A DNA stretch of 64,000 bases, from positions 10,540,001 to 10,604,000 of the forward strand of contig OZ316896.1 in NCBI GenBank assembly GCA_973895155.1. The letters are read 5' to 3'. Numbering within the stretch: the first letter of the stretch is position 1; each line of letters starts with the position of its first letter. Both the position numbers and the translations under genes were made by a program. Under the pieces are notes generated by a model. The model searched no databases. It saw only the letters and a list, made by a program, of their open reading frames with translations, and was not told the DNA's origin. This document shows positions 28,901-41,210 of this stretch, piece after piece. The DNA is from Marsupella aquatica. Its lineage: Eukaryota; Marchantiophyta.

Positions 28901-30578
28901 CCTGGTTGCTGCATCGGCAAGTCTTCCTTCCTGGGCCTAAACACCTGCTCGATCGTAGGACTAACAGGTGGTTGAGGCTTCTTAGCCAACGGCCTCGGCG
29001 TTGGAGCTTCCTCCGGTGCCCTTACCTGCAGGGGAAGTACCGGGGCAAAAGTCTGACCTCTGGCATACCGGCACAACAGCGGCATGTGATAGCCAAGCCG
29101 CGACACGCTCCCCATGCCGATTACCTGCTGCTCCTCCTTTAAGATCTTCTTCAATTGGTTGAGGAGGTACCCGTTGTAGTCCCGGCTTGGGTCTGGCCTT
29201 TCTGCCAGATAGACCTGTGCCTTGCCGATCTCTGCCCTCGGCAAGTTACAATGCATGGTCACCCGTAAGAAGTCGATCATCTCTCCTATGTGCGGGTTGG
29301 TGCAGGTGTTCCGGAAGAAGCCATTCTTCGTTGATGGCCCGGGGAACAACCGGAACTCCTTGTCAGGCAGGGTCTTCCTGGTATCAACTTTGGTCTTATT
29401 GCCTATCGGCAAGCCAAACACTTCGGCAATTACCTTGGGAGTAAGATAGAAATCCTTCCCATATATCCTCGTGCAATTGGTCTCGGGTTCCCATGACCCC
29501 ACGAATTCTAATAGGTCTGACTCCGGTACCTCCGGCTTCAGCCATGGTAATCTTACAAAGGCCTCCAAGCCAGATCCGACCATGAAGCCTTGGTACTTCT
29601 TGGTCTGCATGGCCGTAAAGCATGCATCCTCCTCCCGTGCAAAATGTAGTTGCACCTCCACCAGTAGGGTTGCCGCCCAGCCCTTCCAGGTGTCATCCCT
29701 GGTTGGAATGGCCTTGATGGGATCGACCTCCTCCTCTTCGGCTTCTCCCTGCCTCCTGCTCTGCTGCTCGGCTGGCCTCTTTGGTGCCGCCGACCTCGTT
29801 CTTTTTGCCGGGGTGGCTTCATCGTTGACGGCCCCCTTCCTCTTCATCTCTGCTGCCGTGGAGGTTTCTCCTAGCACCGTTGCCTGGGTCCACCTTTCCG
29901 TGCTTTATACCCTTTAATTCCCAGTGTATGTCGTTGCAGTTCTTGATGGCCTCTCGGATGCCGACGATGCTGTCTTTGCAAAACAGAAGATCATCGAGTT
30001 GATTGGAAGTAGGCGTCCACAGGAACTCGTCCTTGATGAGTTCGCCTCCTAAGAAAGCCGTCTTGTGCAGCTCCCACAATCGAGCGAGCTCCTGCCGTTC
30101 TCGAGCTGCCCTTTCTGACTCCTCGTCCTCGTAAGTCTTGATGTACTCAGTTGCCCGTTCGAATAGGCATCCCCAGAAATGTGCCGCTTGATTGACGTTG
30201 CTCATACCCTCCTTAGGTCGATCGTCGGTATCAATTCTCTCCCCGAGTGCTTGCCTAAGCAGCTGACAGTAGTTGGCCTCCCGTAGTCGTCTGCCTAGTT
30301 CGTGCTCGCAAATGAGCCACCATCTCCTGCAAGCGCTCCTTACCCCTCTCCTCTGCCGGTCCTTCTTCCCGTTGATCCTTCCTAGCCGCCGACGCTTAAC
30401 GCGCCCTAACCCTAATCGGGTTTTCACCCTCAGCCTTACCTCCGGCCTCTGCCCGGGTTCCATGGTTGCCCCTAATTGTTTAGATTTTCCTTGTTTTGTC
30501 ACTATACTAAGGTGTTCCTAGGGTGCCTTCCTGCTTTACCCACTTAACCGCCCGAGTGATTCCTGTCTAGGCATCACA
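25939..30578 (-). repeat. 5' LTR of the gypsy element (4640 bp)
   Basis: Same length as the 3' LTR and nearly identical. It carries the intact 227-codon ORF (complement 29819-30502) and a long ORF interrupted at 28495. Confidence 0.95.
26860..29877 (-). pseudogene. 5' LTR copy of the 1005-codon ORF, broken by one nonsense change
   Basis: The frame is open as 29877-28495 (460 codons) and again as 28431-26860. A CAG to TAG change at 28495-28497 replaces the Gln codon present at the matching place of the 3' LTR (about 17631-17633). No indel is involved. If U3 of the 3' LTR supplies the translated copy, this lesion would be silent for the resident element. Confidence 0.85.
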
Positions 30579-30583
30579 CTTCC

Positions 30584-32313
30584 AATGTAAACCGTTCAGG
30601 TATGATTTATGTGACATTGTGTACAGTGATAGTGGCTCTGCTTATTGACTCCTTCACATTCTTCCTGCAAGTTATTTAAGCTGAACTGATCTGAACAATA
30701 GAGATCAAGCATGCTTAGCTTAACTAAACTGTGGTTGAATAGCGACAGGGCGCTGCCAGGCAAGAGCTTGGGTTGCGACTTGCAACTAGGAGCCAAGACA
30801 AGCTGCTGCTTTAGAACTGGACCGAGAGCTGGACCTGCAACCTGGGGGGGAGCTACGATCATGCGGAGCTGAGTCAATGCATGCATGAGGTAATCACGTG
30901 TTGCGTCCACATTCTTGCTCCAATCATATATGTGTCTATTCACTAATGTCTTCAGAATAAAGTCAGGGCTTATACTAGTGCCATATATGATTGCAACGTA
31001 ACCTCTCTCTCACTCTCACAACATGTCATGGCAGAAGTGGGCTTTCACAAAATTTGCAAGAATTGACTATATTAAGTGGAAGGAAGAGACACTTTGTCCA
31101 TGCTGCAGTTGCATCCACATAGACTCTAACTATGTCGGGATTGGATCCATGAAGCCCTGCATTGCCAATTCCATGTAGCCACATTGTAATGTAGAGTTTG
31201 ATCTATGGTCACTGAGAGCTGAAACTTGCTGATAGCTGTAGTCGTTGCGACCTTCTGAGAACAGGTGTTGTGCCATCAACGATGACTGCTCTTTGCTGGA
31301 TTTGGTGAGGCGGGAGGTTCAGAACGTGTTGTGGACAAGGGGCTGAGTGACTTTTGTCCAGCTGCGCTGAGCTGACTGGGTATGCTGAAGGTTTGATAAA
31401 TCCAGAAGAGGTCAGTATGATCCCTAACCAATGTGAATTGAATATACGGAATGGGATATTTCCTCTAACTTTCAATGTTGCATTGTATGACATTAACCAC
31501 CATGGGCCATTCTGACGTATTGAGTGTCTGAGTAATTCCTAGCTTCTAGTTGTGATGTCCGCATGAGCCCAAGTGAGGTCCAACTTGGAGCCTTAATAAT
31601 ATTGTTGTTGTGGGGCCAATACAGGAGGTTCCGTCTAGGACTTGTTGTACTGAAGCGAGCTCCTGCTCTGAGGTGCAACGTGAAGCTGAGCAATTTACAT
31701 CTAGCTCAGCTCATGTATTGAAGTGAGCTCCTGCTTGGAGGTTCAGAGACAAGGTTTTGTGGAGCTAGGTGACTTTTGTCCAGCTGCGCTCAACTGAGTG
31801 ACTGAGTATCTTGAACCTGGAATCTTGAGTGAAGATAGGCCAGCAATATTGCTAACTTCTTTTTTGCATACTATTATGGTTCCCAGAGAGGTCTGCTTAT
31901 GAAAGACACATTTGAATTGGCTACAACAAGGAATAGAAGAAGCCATTGCCTGGGTCTGTTGGAGTCTGTAAGGCAGAATAGGTAAATTTGGGCTCAAATC
32001 AGCCCTTCTCATCATAGAAGATTTCTTCTACTATAGATTCACATGACTTCCTCACCTCACTCCTGTCTGAACTCCTGAACTAGATGAAGTCCTGTCTGAA
32101 TCTGAAGTTCAGATCGTCAATCTCAAATGGCAAGTTCTGAACTCCTGTCTGTTGAGCCTAATTATTTGTTTATTGCTGTAGTAACATGCATGGCCAATTG
32201 GTTTCTCTTCATGTAAAGGGAAGTTTCTGAAACTTACAAATTGAAATGGTGGTTTAAATTTTGTTAAGTGTTGAGAAATTTGCATTCACACTAACTAAAT
32301 TCTTGTGTGATGC
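30584..32313. other. Non-coding DNA right of the gypsy element, with an internal direct repeat
   Basis: Before the gypsy insertion this joined 15069. No coding exon is supported. A direct repeat of about 50 bp (TGACTTTTGTCCAGCTGCGCT at its core) occurs near 31348 and 31768. Words such as CTGAACTCCTG recur near 32070-32155. Likely 5' leader or promoter DNA of the PHD/BRCT gene, or of the mobile element that carries it. Confidence 0.45.
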
Positions 32314-33210
32314 AGATATCTTTGCTATTGACAACCTTGAAAAATCATTTGATCACAGAAGTTTTCAGAACAAACACGGCAGAATTCAGGTTGAGGATTG
32401 GACATTGAGGCTCAAGACATTGAGGTAATAAACTGGTTGTGGTCCGGGTCACAATGTTAGCAAATGATGCTTCTTCAGGGGAACTGCCCATGTGTAGTTT
32501 GTTTTGCCATTTGAAGGGGGTCGTTCACTATATGCAATAGTAATAACTTTCTACATTTGTCTGTTTAATGTTCAGTCTTGGTAATGGCTAGGGAGAAGAG
32601 GAAAGCCATAAAGAATGCCACTGAAACAAAAAAGTGAAAGCATAATGAGGCAATTGAGCAGGGACTTCATTGCTTGAAGATTGAACGTTGGTCAGACATT
32701 GAGAAGCGTCAGTGTAGTCCCCAATTGTGTGCGATATGTGATTTCCGTGGAGATCTGGCCATGTGTGATGGGTCTTGCCATTGTCATTTTCACTATGTCA
32801 GCAGAATTGGTGACATTGTAGGCAGGTGTCCTGTAGTGGTTATTGCACCAGGCAAGGATGGTGAACCCTGGTTTTGTGTAGATTGCAAGAATAAGATACA
32901 TAAGTGTTTCAAGTGTGGCGTGGTCTCTCCAGCGGTCAGACAGTGCCCTCAGCCATATTGTGTTCGTTTTTATTGTCATGAGTGCTTGCCACTTGATGTG
33001 GAATCTTGCCCCATGCATGCATGTACAGCATGCAAGCAAGATCACAAAGACCCTCATATGGCAAAGGCAATTCAATGCTTGAGATGTCCCACCACCTGGC
33101 ATGAGGGTTGCTTAAGAGAGAGTCAACGTCATGGTTTTGCAAGAACCCTGGCAGTACACTGCGCACCGGCAGCAGCAATGGATGATTTACTGCCTGAGGC
33201 ATCCCATTGA
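32314..33210 (+). pseudogene. PHD-type zinc finger protein, EDM2-like finger, with in-frame stop
   Basis: A candidate exon at 32314-32424 (after TGTGATGCAG, ending GAG|GTAATA) encodes KSFDHRSFQNKHGR. The next exon begins near 32576, with MAREKRKAIKNATETKK from 32584, then a single TGA at 32635. The frame then continues through LKIERWSDIE into a Cys-rich domain: CAICDFRGDLAMCDGSCHCHFH, WFCVDCKNKIHKCFKCG, CVRFYCHECLP, HACTACKQD and CLRCPTTWHEGC. The spacing is like the extended PHD fingers of plant EDM2 and related chromatin readers, which bind histone H3 tails. Another family is possible. The TGA and lack of a long ORF suggest a decayed copy. It lies directly upstream of a BRCT pair and a TNP2 transposase, on the same strand. 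Confidence 0.65.
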
Positions 33211-33497
33211 CCCTGTACTTGGCACACCTGCCCATGATCATATCTCCTGGCTTTGATGTGGTGGAGTTTACCATGCGTTCACTTTAGGGGTTAGCCAAGT
33301 TTTGTCTTAGGCAGGATACCTGCACATTTTAAACTAGTCAGGATTCCAAACTTGCCTATTGTATTATGGTTATTCCCACTGTGTACACGAATATCATGCA
33401 TGTTTATGGATGTCATGGTGAATGTGAATGTGGCGATACCCAAGTTTGTTGTGTAGCTGTGCCAATCCTTGTATGAATTGCATATTTAGGCATTCTC

Positions 33498-34478
33498 ATG
33501 GATCTGCAGGTGATATCAGGGGTGTCCACTTTTTCCTTCACACTGTCAAATGGCTGCCTACACATGGCTACCACCAGTAGGACACTGAAGAGGCTTGCCT
33601 CAGACCTTCCTCCTACACTGTTTGCTGGAGTTAGAGCAATTTTTGTTCCTCATACTAGGGGAGAGGACACGAATAGATGGGAGTTCATGAAAAGACAATT
33701 GGTTGAGAATGGAGGGATAGTGTTGAAACAAATCAGTAGAGACACCACACACATCATCGCTTATGATTGGTGTGATGTGATGCAGAAGTGGTTTTGGAGC
33801 ACCATCAACTTTTATAGAGAGTCCTATGGTCTTAAGGTTGTTGATGCCTCTTGGATGTATGACTCTCTAGAATATAGCACCCTTCAGGACCCAACAGAGT
33901 ATGGTATATGGTTGAACAAATGGGCCACCAAAGACATTTTTGCAGTTCAAAGCACAATATGATGATGCTTCACAGGGAACTAGGCAAGAGCTCTTAGAGC
34001 ATCCTATGCCTATCATAAACCCCCATGTGCGGGTCATATTTAGGGGGGTTAAGGTCATGTTTGTGGGTGTCGGGATTCCACTGGGAAGGTTGAGATGTTT
34101 CAAGCACAAAATTCTGCACAGGCAGGGTGAGGTGCATGAACGCCTCATAGATTCTACCACTCATGTGGTCACCCTATCCTATTCCAGACTTTGTCGTATG
34201 GTTGGAAAGACTTTAGTTTGGATGATGGTTAATAGGGGCCTGCAAGTGGTTTCACCTGTATGGATGAAAGAGTCACTAATAGAGGCATTGTACTTGATGA
34301 AGCAGCCTTTGATCTGAATGAGGTGTGGCCTCAGAAGCCTAAGTACAAAAGACGTAAGAGCTGGGATGGAGGTGATGAACCATTAGTTAATGATGTACTC
34401 AGGGAGACAACCACAGAGTGGGAAACCACGAGCGATGAGGACGAATACTCTTCTGACACTGGCAAATATAGTGATTAG
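33498..34478 (+). pseudogene. Tandem BRCT domain region with two frameshifts
   Basis: First BRCT-like unit (33585-33905): LFAGVRAIFVP, MKRQLVENGGIVLK, TTHIIAYDW, GLKVVDASWMYDSLEY. Second unit (about 34025-34290, other frame): IFRGVKVMFVGVGIP, LIDSTTHVVTLS, GLQVVSPVWMKESLIEAL. The tail, back in the first frame, is acidic and basic (VWPQKPKYKRRKSWDGG, ETTSDEDEYSSDTG). Shifts are needed near 33940 and 34300; the first could instead be an intron. Paired BRCT domains bind phosphoproteins, mostly in DNA damage signalling. It is probably the C-terminal half of the PHD protein just upstream (288 bp apart). Confidence 0.7.
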
Positions 34479-34920
34479 TTTATCTGATGAAGAGCCATGA
34501 CAGTGTTAGTCATTTAGACAATGAATACTTGTTGAGTGGTGAACTTGTTTCCTTCAAATTCCATCTGTAATAAAAACATTCATTGTCCTCTCATCATGTC
34601 ATTCCACAATGAAATCATCTCTTTGCTTTGGATTCTGTTCAAATTCTGTTCAGTGTTGTGTGTCGTGTTGGCTTTTCCTTAACCAAGGATGTGGCTTTGT
34701 CCTCATGTCTACATACAAGGTTGCAAGGCCCCTACGGAGACAGTATGTACTGAAGGGGGTGTTTACAGAGCTGGGCAAATGTCCTTTGCTGTTTGTATTG
34801 TTGACAACTTCAACTCAGGTACATGACCAATTCACATGACAACAATGCACTTCTTCTTTTGACCATTATTTAGTAGGCTACTTTGTTACCCTTTTCACCT
34901 ATTGTTCATCACTACAGAGT

Positions 34921-35503
34921 TTGCAGTCTGTTACAATACACCCTGGTCACCACCCTCCCCAGACCCAACGCAATGCACAGCCATTGCCTTTACATCATCC
35001 CATAAGGGTTGCACGCCATGACAATAAGCTTTGGCAGCGTGAAACATTAAGAAATAGACTTGCAGGAGCCAGTAGGATGAGATGTCCTTGTGCAATCTGC
35101 CAAGGGACTCGTAGCACGATCCTCAGTGAGGTTTGGCAGCATATTGCAGTGAATGGGCAAGATCCACGACATCAAGTTTGGAATGATCTAGCAGAGGAAG
35201 ATTCTTCTGATGAGGAGTGGAGGCAGATTTTGAGGCTGCCAATGTTGTGCGACGGTCGGAGGTGGATCTGCCAAGTGATTTGGACAATGCTATTGCTGGT
35301 CTATGTGGGATCACTGACCACCAACAGGATGTGTGTCGGGCAGAGCCACATGACGAACGCATTCGTGTGGAACAGATGGTGCAAGACATCTTCCAGAACT
35401 TGGATGCATTTCATGATGGGTTGGACAATGAAGACAACACTGATGCTGATGCAAGTGTGCCCCTAGTTGACAATCCTCTAGATGAGTTTGAGATAGGGCA
35501 AGA
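34921..35503 (+). pseudogene. TNP2-like (CACTA) transposase, N-terminal part
   Basis: Two overlapping frames encode RMRCPCAICQGTRST, VWQHIAVNGQDPRHQVW and SSDEEW, like the transposase-associated N-terminal region of En/Spm TNP2 proteins. An acidic segment (MVQDIFQNLDAFHDGLDNED) follows and ends at EFEIGQ. A shift near 35220 separates the frames. The reading frame stops because an LTR inserted after CAAGA (35499-35503); it resumes at 44865. Confidence 0.75.
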
Positions 35504-35595
35504 TGTTGAGCATAAATGACACTCATAACGGTAAACACATGACACATCCAACACGTAAGTAGTCGACACAAGAGATACGTGGTTCACCTCCTCTC

Positions 35596-35621
35596 GGGGG
35601 CCTCAGTATACAGAGGCCCCC
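35596..35621. repeat. Subterminal hairpin at the left transposon end
   Basis: GGGGGCCTC at 35596-35604 pairs perfectly with GAGGCCCCC at 35613-35621 over an 8-nt loop. The left arm is the terminal inverted repeat itself, so the end is present in both orientations within 30 bp. Confidence 0.85.
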
Positions 35622-36403
35622 ATACCACGCTCGACGTTTTGGTCCCTTGTGACCCTAACTTATTAAGTAATTTTTTTTTTCTCCCTCCCTACCATGCTTA
35701 GAAGAATTCCAAATCCTTAAATTTTGACCCCTAAAAAAGGTTGAGTAAATTTTTGTCTTCATTTAAACATACCTTACTAAGAAAAGAAAAGTTCTTTCAA
35801 ATGCGCACCTTTTTTGAGTGTTTGTCAAGATTATTTGAGTCTTATTGAAGCCCTCCTATGCTCCTTTGCTCCTTTGCATTGGCATCCATGATGTCTCATC
35901 ATAAAAAACTTATAGTATATAGTGTTGATGCTTCCACTAAGAATCTCAATTCTAGTAGAAGCTTCAGCAATATACAATATGAGTTGTTCATATTTGCAAT
36001 CTCCTATGCTTACAGTCTCATGTGAAAGGTAGGTGCACCAAAAGGAAATTGAGTTAACAATCTGAATGAGTGTATGTGGCAGAGGGGAATTGAACCCTTG
36101 ATTGAGCAAGAAGCTCAAGTATCCAAATCTGCCACCCCCTAACCTATTCCCCTAACCTATCCCCTGTACCTACTTAAACCACTACCATGACTATGGATAC
36201 ATGCACATCATTCAACTCTAGACATGGTCTCTAGATAAGTATCCAAAGCTTGTTTGTCAACTCGATCTAACACATACACTAAGCCAATCCCTTGTTTCAT
36301 GGTCAAAGTAACATTAGTCATCACCATTTCTATATCAATCCATTGTAAATCAGTAGTATCATAAGTGAATTCAACCTTGCTTGAGCTTGTTGGCTTATAC
36401 CAA

Positions 36404-39400
36404 TTAAATAAAAAGACAAATACTCCCTATGTGTCCATGAGGAGGTGTAGGCCTGTCAAGCAAATCAATAGCAGATCTCACTCTAGTCCATTGTCCCTTA
36501 ACTTTCTGTCTCATCATCATAATCCGACCAAGCCAAAATTCTTTCTTGGCTTGAACTTCTAGTTCCTGAGTCCTAGCTTTACCTCTTCCCTTACCTTTCC
36601 CCTTCTTTGATCTTGTAGAAGGGCCTGCAGCATTAGCACTTTCAAATGCTACTCCACAATCACTCCCAACATCAACAAAATAGGTCACAGTATTTGGATC
36701 ACATTGTTTCCTCTTACCAAGATTATATGCCACTTGTTTCGCCCTTGTGAGCCTATCCTTGGACAAATGAGGGTTGCCCACTAGTTGACTCACCAAAGTA
36801 GATTTGTAAATTGTTCTGCCCTCATAGGTAACTGTAGGCAACACCTTCCTCTTTTCCTGTAGAGGGCTCTGAATAGACTCTGTAAGATCAGTCACAACAG
36901 AAGACAACACATGACGAACCTCATGCCCCAAAGTATCTATCTCTATAGAATGAGGTTCTGGTACATCTAACTCAGCCCCATCCTGCAAAACATCGTTAGG
37001 AATGGTTAGCTCATCTGTCAACCATGCATCAATTCGATTTAGATCTTCCTCAGGGTCTTCAAATTCATGAAACTCTCCTTCTGGACGAGGTCCAATTGGA
37101 GATCTATGCTCTACATGGTCTTCAGAATCGTCAACAACAACTGCCTCTGCTATGACAGTTGAATCTGGCCATGTTTCAACTTCCACATGCCAGGGGTGAG
37201 TCCACCATCGCTTTCTTGATGCTGGCAGATCACTTCGGGGAGATATTTGCAACCTTCTAAGGAACTCTTTTGCTTCTTCAAATCCTTCTTTCAAGGCTGT
37301 AACCACCAACTCATTAGTTTGCACTTCAGAGTAATCAAAAAGATTAGGTGCATCTTCACCTTCAAGTAAAGGATGAAGCTTGGCCCACACATGATCTTGA
37401 TTCTTATGTGATCGAGCTACTTTCAAGCCCTCTGGTCCACTTTCTAATCCAGCAAGACGATTCAACCCAACAGCACTATCTAACAAAGAGCCAAAGTCAT
37501 AATTCCTCTCATGGCCACTCATTCCACCTACCTTGCTTAAAAAGATCTCACAACAATCAGAACCCAACTCATGAAATAGAATACACAAGTGAGAAAATTT
37601 ATCACGAAATGCACATACAAGCAACACAATGAACTGGCAAGACATATTAACATCATGAAAAGCTTGGATTGAAATCATATTTTTCTTTGTATGTGAAGCA
37701 ACATTTCCACCTACAGCATGATCACCATACCTTAACCACAACCTCCACAGTCGAAAGAACCAAGAAACTTTGCCTGCCAGTTTCACTCTAGTCCTTAGAT
37801 CATGTCTCTGGGAGTAGAAAATGTCAATATAATCTGCACAGATCTGCAGATACAACTCTGTCCCCAAGCTTCGTTCATACAACATATCAGTTCTTGCATG
37901 TAGATCTGTTAAACATTCACGCACCTTGTCTGATGCTATCCTCTGAGGACCAGCCCAATTCTGACGGTCAGATCTATTTACATCATCCCAATTCAATCCA
38001 TGTTGATGAATTGGGTAATGATTGTACACATTACAAACATGAAACAGAGAAGCATGTTGGTCTCCAAGTGCCATTATTGAGGACACTCGATCTAGTGGGT
38101 TAATCAATTTTTTCCCACTGTGAGGTTGGTCTTGATCACCAAAACCATAGAGGTCCCCATTAGGCAATATGGCAACTGAGTAAGACCATCCTTCCCACCC
38201 TACAGAAAATCTAGGGTAAATGCCATTTGCTCCTCTGTAGTCTTCTAACATCAATTTTCTGCGTCTTGCATCACCATCACTAGCATGCCCAAGCAAAGGA
38301 CCTACAGAGTCTCTGCAATGCACATCCCAAGATTCCTTCAATTGCACCCAATGCTCTCGAACCCATTCTGCCTTGAATTTGTTACATGTTGAAATAGCAC
38401 AGAGGGCCAACTTTGGCATTCCAACATGCAATGGATTCACAATGACAACTCTAGCATACATGCCCTTGTTAAAATCCTCAAATGTATTTACAATCTTGTT
38501 ATAGCCATCCTCACCATCACCTACAAGAATTTCTAATCCAAATTCATAGGTGTGCCCATCCTTATGGCCACAGAAACCAATCAGAGTGTCATATTTGGCC
38601 TCCCACCTGCACAGAGCCCAATGAGAACCAAGTCAGATTCAAAGAATTGGTTCAAAACTACATGCATCACAAATAGTCTTCACCTCCAATCACATCATTA
38701 TGTGCTATTGCAATTGACGTACCGTGGGCTTTCCTTGATCCTGGTTTCATCCTCTACAAACATGACAGGCACATCCCCTACAATCCCCAACATCTCCTTT
38801 GTAGCAGACAGAATTCGAGCCACCTCCTTGAATGTTTCTGGCCTAATCCCAACACAAAATTGCACAAATTTTGCTCTGTCTCGTTTTAGTATCTTCAGGC
38901 TTGGCCCAGATAAGTTTCTTGCAAAAACATGTGCCACCTGCCGGCCTCCATATTGAAACATAGCCTGAGCAATGGCTTTTTTTTTTTACTGTAGCGAAAC
39001 CCCCTTGCACTTCTCTCCAAATTTCTACCTACATCCTTCAAGAAATCCCAAAGACCTTCTTTTCCACCAAATGCACCATTCCTATGACCATTGACAATAC
39101 TCCTTAAAAAAAGTCTCAAATCTTTTCTGTCTGCAACTACTCCTAATAGTTCTTGCAATTTTCTCTTCCTAGTACTCAAGGCACACACTTTCTGAGTCTG
39201 TAGTGCCAACAACCATCTCTCCTTTCTTCTCTTGATATTCAGGCCATGCATCTGTGTACTCAACTCTGGACGTGTCAAATAATGTGCATTCAAACCACCC
39301 TCTGTGCTTCTTTCCCCTCTCTTTGCTAAAGCCTCCGCTTCCCTGTGCACCCATCCACGAAAGTCATCTTCTAGTGTTATAGCATGACATCTACTGCAAG

Positions 39401-39722
39401 TTAGGTTCAGAAAACCCCCACCATACAAGGACAACCTACAACAATCTTTATGCCTAAATAATCCTTCTATATGTACAGTAGAATTTGTGTTAGGATTGTA
39501 GACATGAACAGAGATTGTAGCATCCATATTCCAGACATGTCCTCCCTGCTGATCATGCAAGATACCCTTCACAGCATACTTCACATTCTTCCACTCTACA
39601 TATTCATCCCATATTCCCCAACAGAGCAAACTTAAGCCCACATCAATGTCTCTAGACCCACTTGTGCCAGAGCTGCTGCTTGCATTGGAAGCATCCTCCT
39701 TGAAGAATTTTAAGATTGAATT
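36404..39722 (-). pseudogene. Unclassified transposase-like core protein
   Basis: Main exon complement 36404-38606; previous exon from 38723 upward. They join by a 116-nt GT-AG intron with matching phase, giving VPVMFVEDETRIKESPRW then EAKYDTLIGFCGH. Upstream in the minus direction is a Cys-containing region (FRHKDCCRLSLYGGG, LTCSRCHAITLEDDFRGWV), separated by a shift at a run of A near 38975-38985. Further motifs are LVGDGEDGYNK, GPLLGHASDGDARRRKLMLED, LNWDDVNRSDRQNW, LGTELYLQICADYIDIFYS, VSWFFRLWRLWL, HELGSDCCEIFLSKVGGM and GRTIYKSTLVSQLVGNPHLS. Recurring acidic positions (EDE, SDGD, GSD-CE) suit a DDE-type nuclease, but this is inference. I associate the GSD-CEIF pattern with multicopy uncharacterised proteins in several eukaryotes and cannot name a family. 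Confidence 0.7.
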
Positions 39723-40643
39723 CTATGAAGGATGTTGATCCCTCTCATCTGGCTTCCTTGGTCTTCCCCTCTTTCCAGATCTCAATGCAAGTTCAGCAGT
39801 ATTCTCTCTGGCTTCAACTACATCCAGGTGACCTCGACTGACCAAGTGTGTCCTCAAGTTGTGATCCAAAGTCCTTTTCTTACAAACCAAATCCATGATT
39901 GCCCCACAGACTTTGCAACGAACCTTATAAAGGAACCACTTGTTTGCATTATTGGCTGGACCAGGCACAAGGGGCACATGAAATAACTCATCATCACCTC
40001 CACACTCAACATTCAGATTCTAGACTATCTCTAGGCCAGTTGCTATGGCACCCTCATAATCAAACTCAAGCTTCTGTGCAAGATCAGAGGGCTTCAACCC
40101 AGTCATAGCAATACCCCTTCTCCTACAGTAATTGTCTTTGTGTTTAGCAAAGGCAAGGTGCTTGGTCTTAAAATTGCTGAACAAATTAGCAATTGACTTC
40201 TTATCTTGGGAATTATCTGCCCTCCCATAGACCACTCTACACTCAAGACACTCCAGATGGCCTCTCACATCCTGTCCTTCATCCCATGTTCGAACTCTCC
40301 AATTATGATTTTTATAACCATTCTTCTGAGTCCACTTCTCCAGTCTTGTAAATTCATCATTCCAGACTTTGACAGCCACCTTAGACATCAGAATAGACTC
40401 AAAAGAAGCTCTCACAGGGGGAGCTTCTTGAAGCTGTTCACCCTGGGAAGAGTCCACTGCAACCGATTGGGTGACAGCAGCGGAAACTGATGGGAACCCT
40501 GTCCTAGCAAAAGGTAGGGATCCAATTTGTTCAATGACAACAACTTTCCCATCCAATTCAGACAACTCAGTCATTTTCTCACTATTGACCTTCATGCGAC
40601 CAGGAAGCCTATAATCCCAGAAATCAAAATCAAAATCAACCAA
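39723..40643 (-). pseudogene. Zinc-finger N-terminus of the transposase, cut by two TAG codons
   Basis: From the Met at 40643: an acidic start, VKVWNDEFTRLEKWTQKNGY, then a BED-like finger with CLECRVVYG and, after about 30 residues, HLAFAKHKDNYC. A TAG at 40020 follows. The same frame then gives VRCKVCGAIMDLVCKKRTLDHNLRTHL, a C2H2-like finger ending near GHLDVVEARE, and an AT-hook-like RGRPRK before a second TAG at 39723. The frame continues beyond into the core protein. Two or three zinc fingers before a transposase core is the usual layout of DNA-binding regions in hAT-like enzymes. Confidence 0.6.
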
Positions 40644-41210
40644 TTCAGGAATTTAACTTCAAAAATCAGCTAAGGTTTGTCCTTCTTTGAAGGCCAACAC
40701 AGCTATAGGTTCTTCATCTTTCCCGTCAGTCACCCAATCCCTTTTTTTGTGCAATAGCTTCACAAACTGGGTAGCCATTTCAATCAACTGGTTCAAGTAA
40801 GTTAAAGCATCAAGGGTTCTAAATACAATCACAGACACATATTGAACCTGCCATACATAATGAACCTGCCATCCAGCACAGTAAACAACACAATATGAAT
40901 CAAATTAGAGACTGCTCAAAAAACCTTTTCATAACCACATTTAAAGACCAACACAAACAATTCTTGTTGGTTATTGTTCACATGTGATTAGCCCAGTGAA
41001 GAAGTTTGCTTTGTACTATCAATTTCACAAACTCTAAGACGTATGAGGCTGAACAGGGACCAAGTTGCCCTCAGATATTGCATGCCTATGACAATAAATG
41101 AAACGCCACCCTTCCACATCCCAGTGGTCCCTGCCCTTCACACACTTCCTGAGGTGTTTCACTCCCCCAGAGGTCTCATCATGACACCAACTTCGAGGGC
41201 ACCTGCGACA

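Larger units (their letters stand above)
15075..30578 (-). mobile_element. Complete Ty3/gypsy LTR retrotransposon with 4640-bp coding LTRs
   Basis: The element starts TGTGGTGCGTCC and ends GGCATCACA (TG...CA) and is flanked by the 5-bp duplication CTTCC at 15070-15074 and 30579-30583. The LTRs are 15075-19714 and 25939-30578, equal in length. By eye they differ at roughly thirty positions, mostly transitions, so the insertion is recent. It is transcribed on the minus strand, so the right LTR is the 5' LTR. The internal region (about 6.2 kb) carries gag, protease, RT, RNase H and integrase in the gypsy order. There is no chromodomain at the integrase end. Unusually, each LTR holds long ORFs. 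Confidence 0.97.

Noticed and set aside
36404-40643. Calling the large protein a KDZ (Kyakuja-Dileera-Zisupton) or hAT transposase
   Set aside because: The 8-bp TSD and zinc fingers are suggestive, but the core motifs I know for KDZ and for the hAT dimerisation region are not visible.
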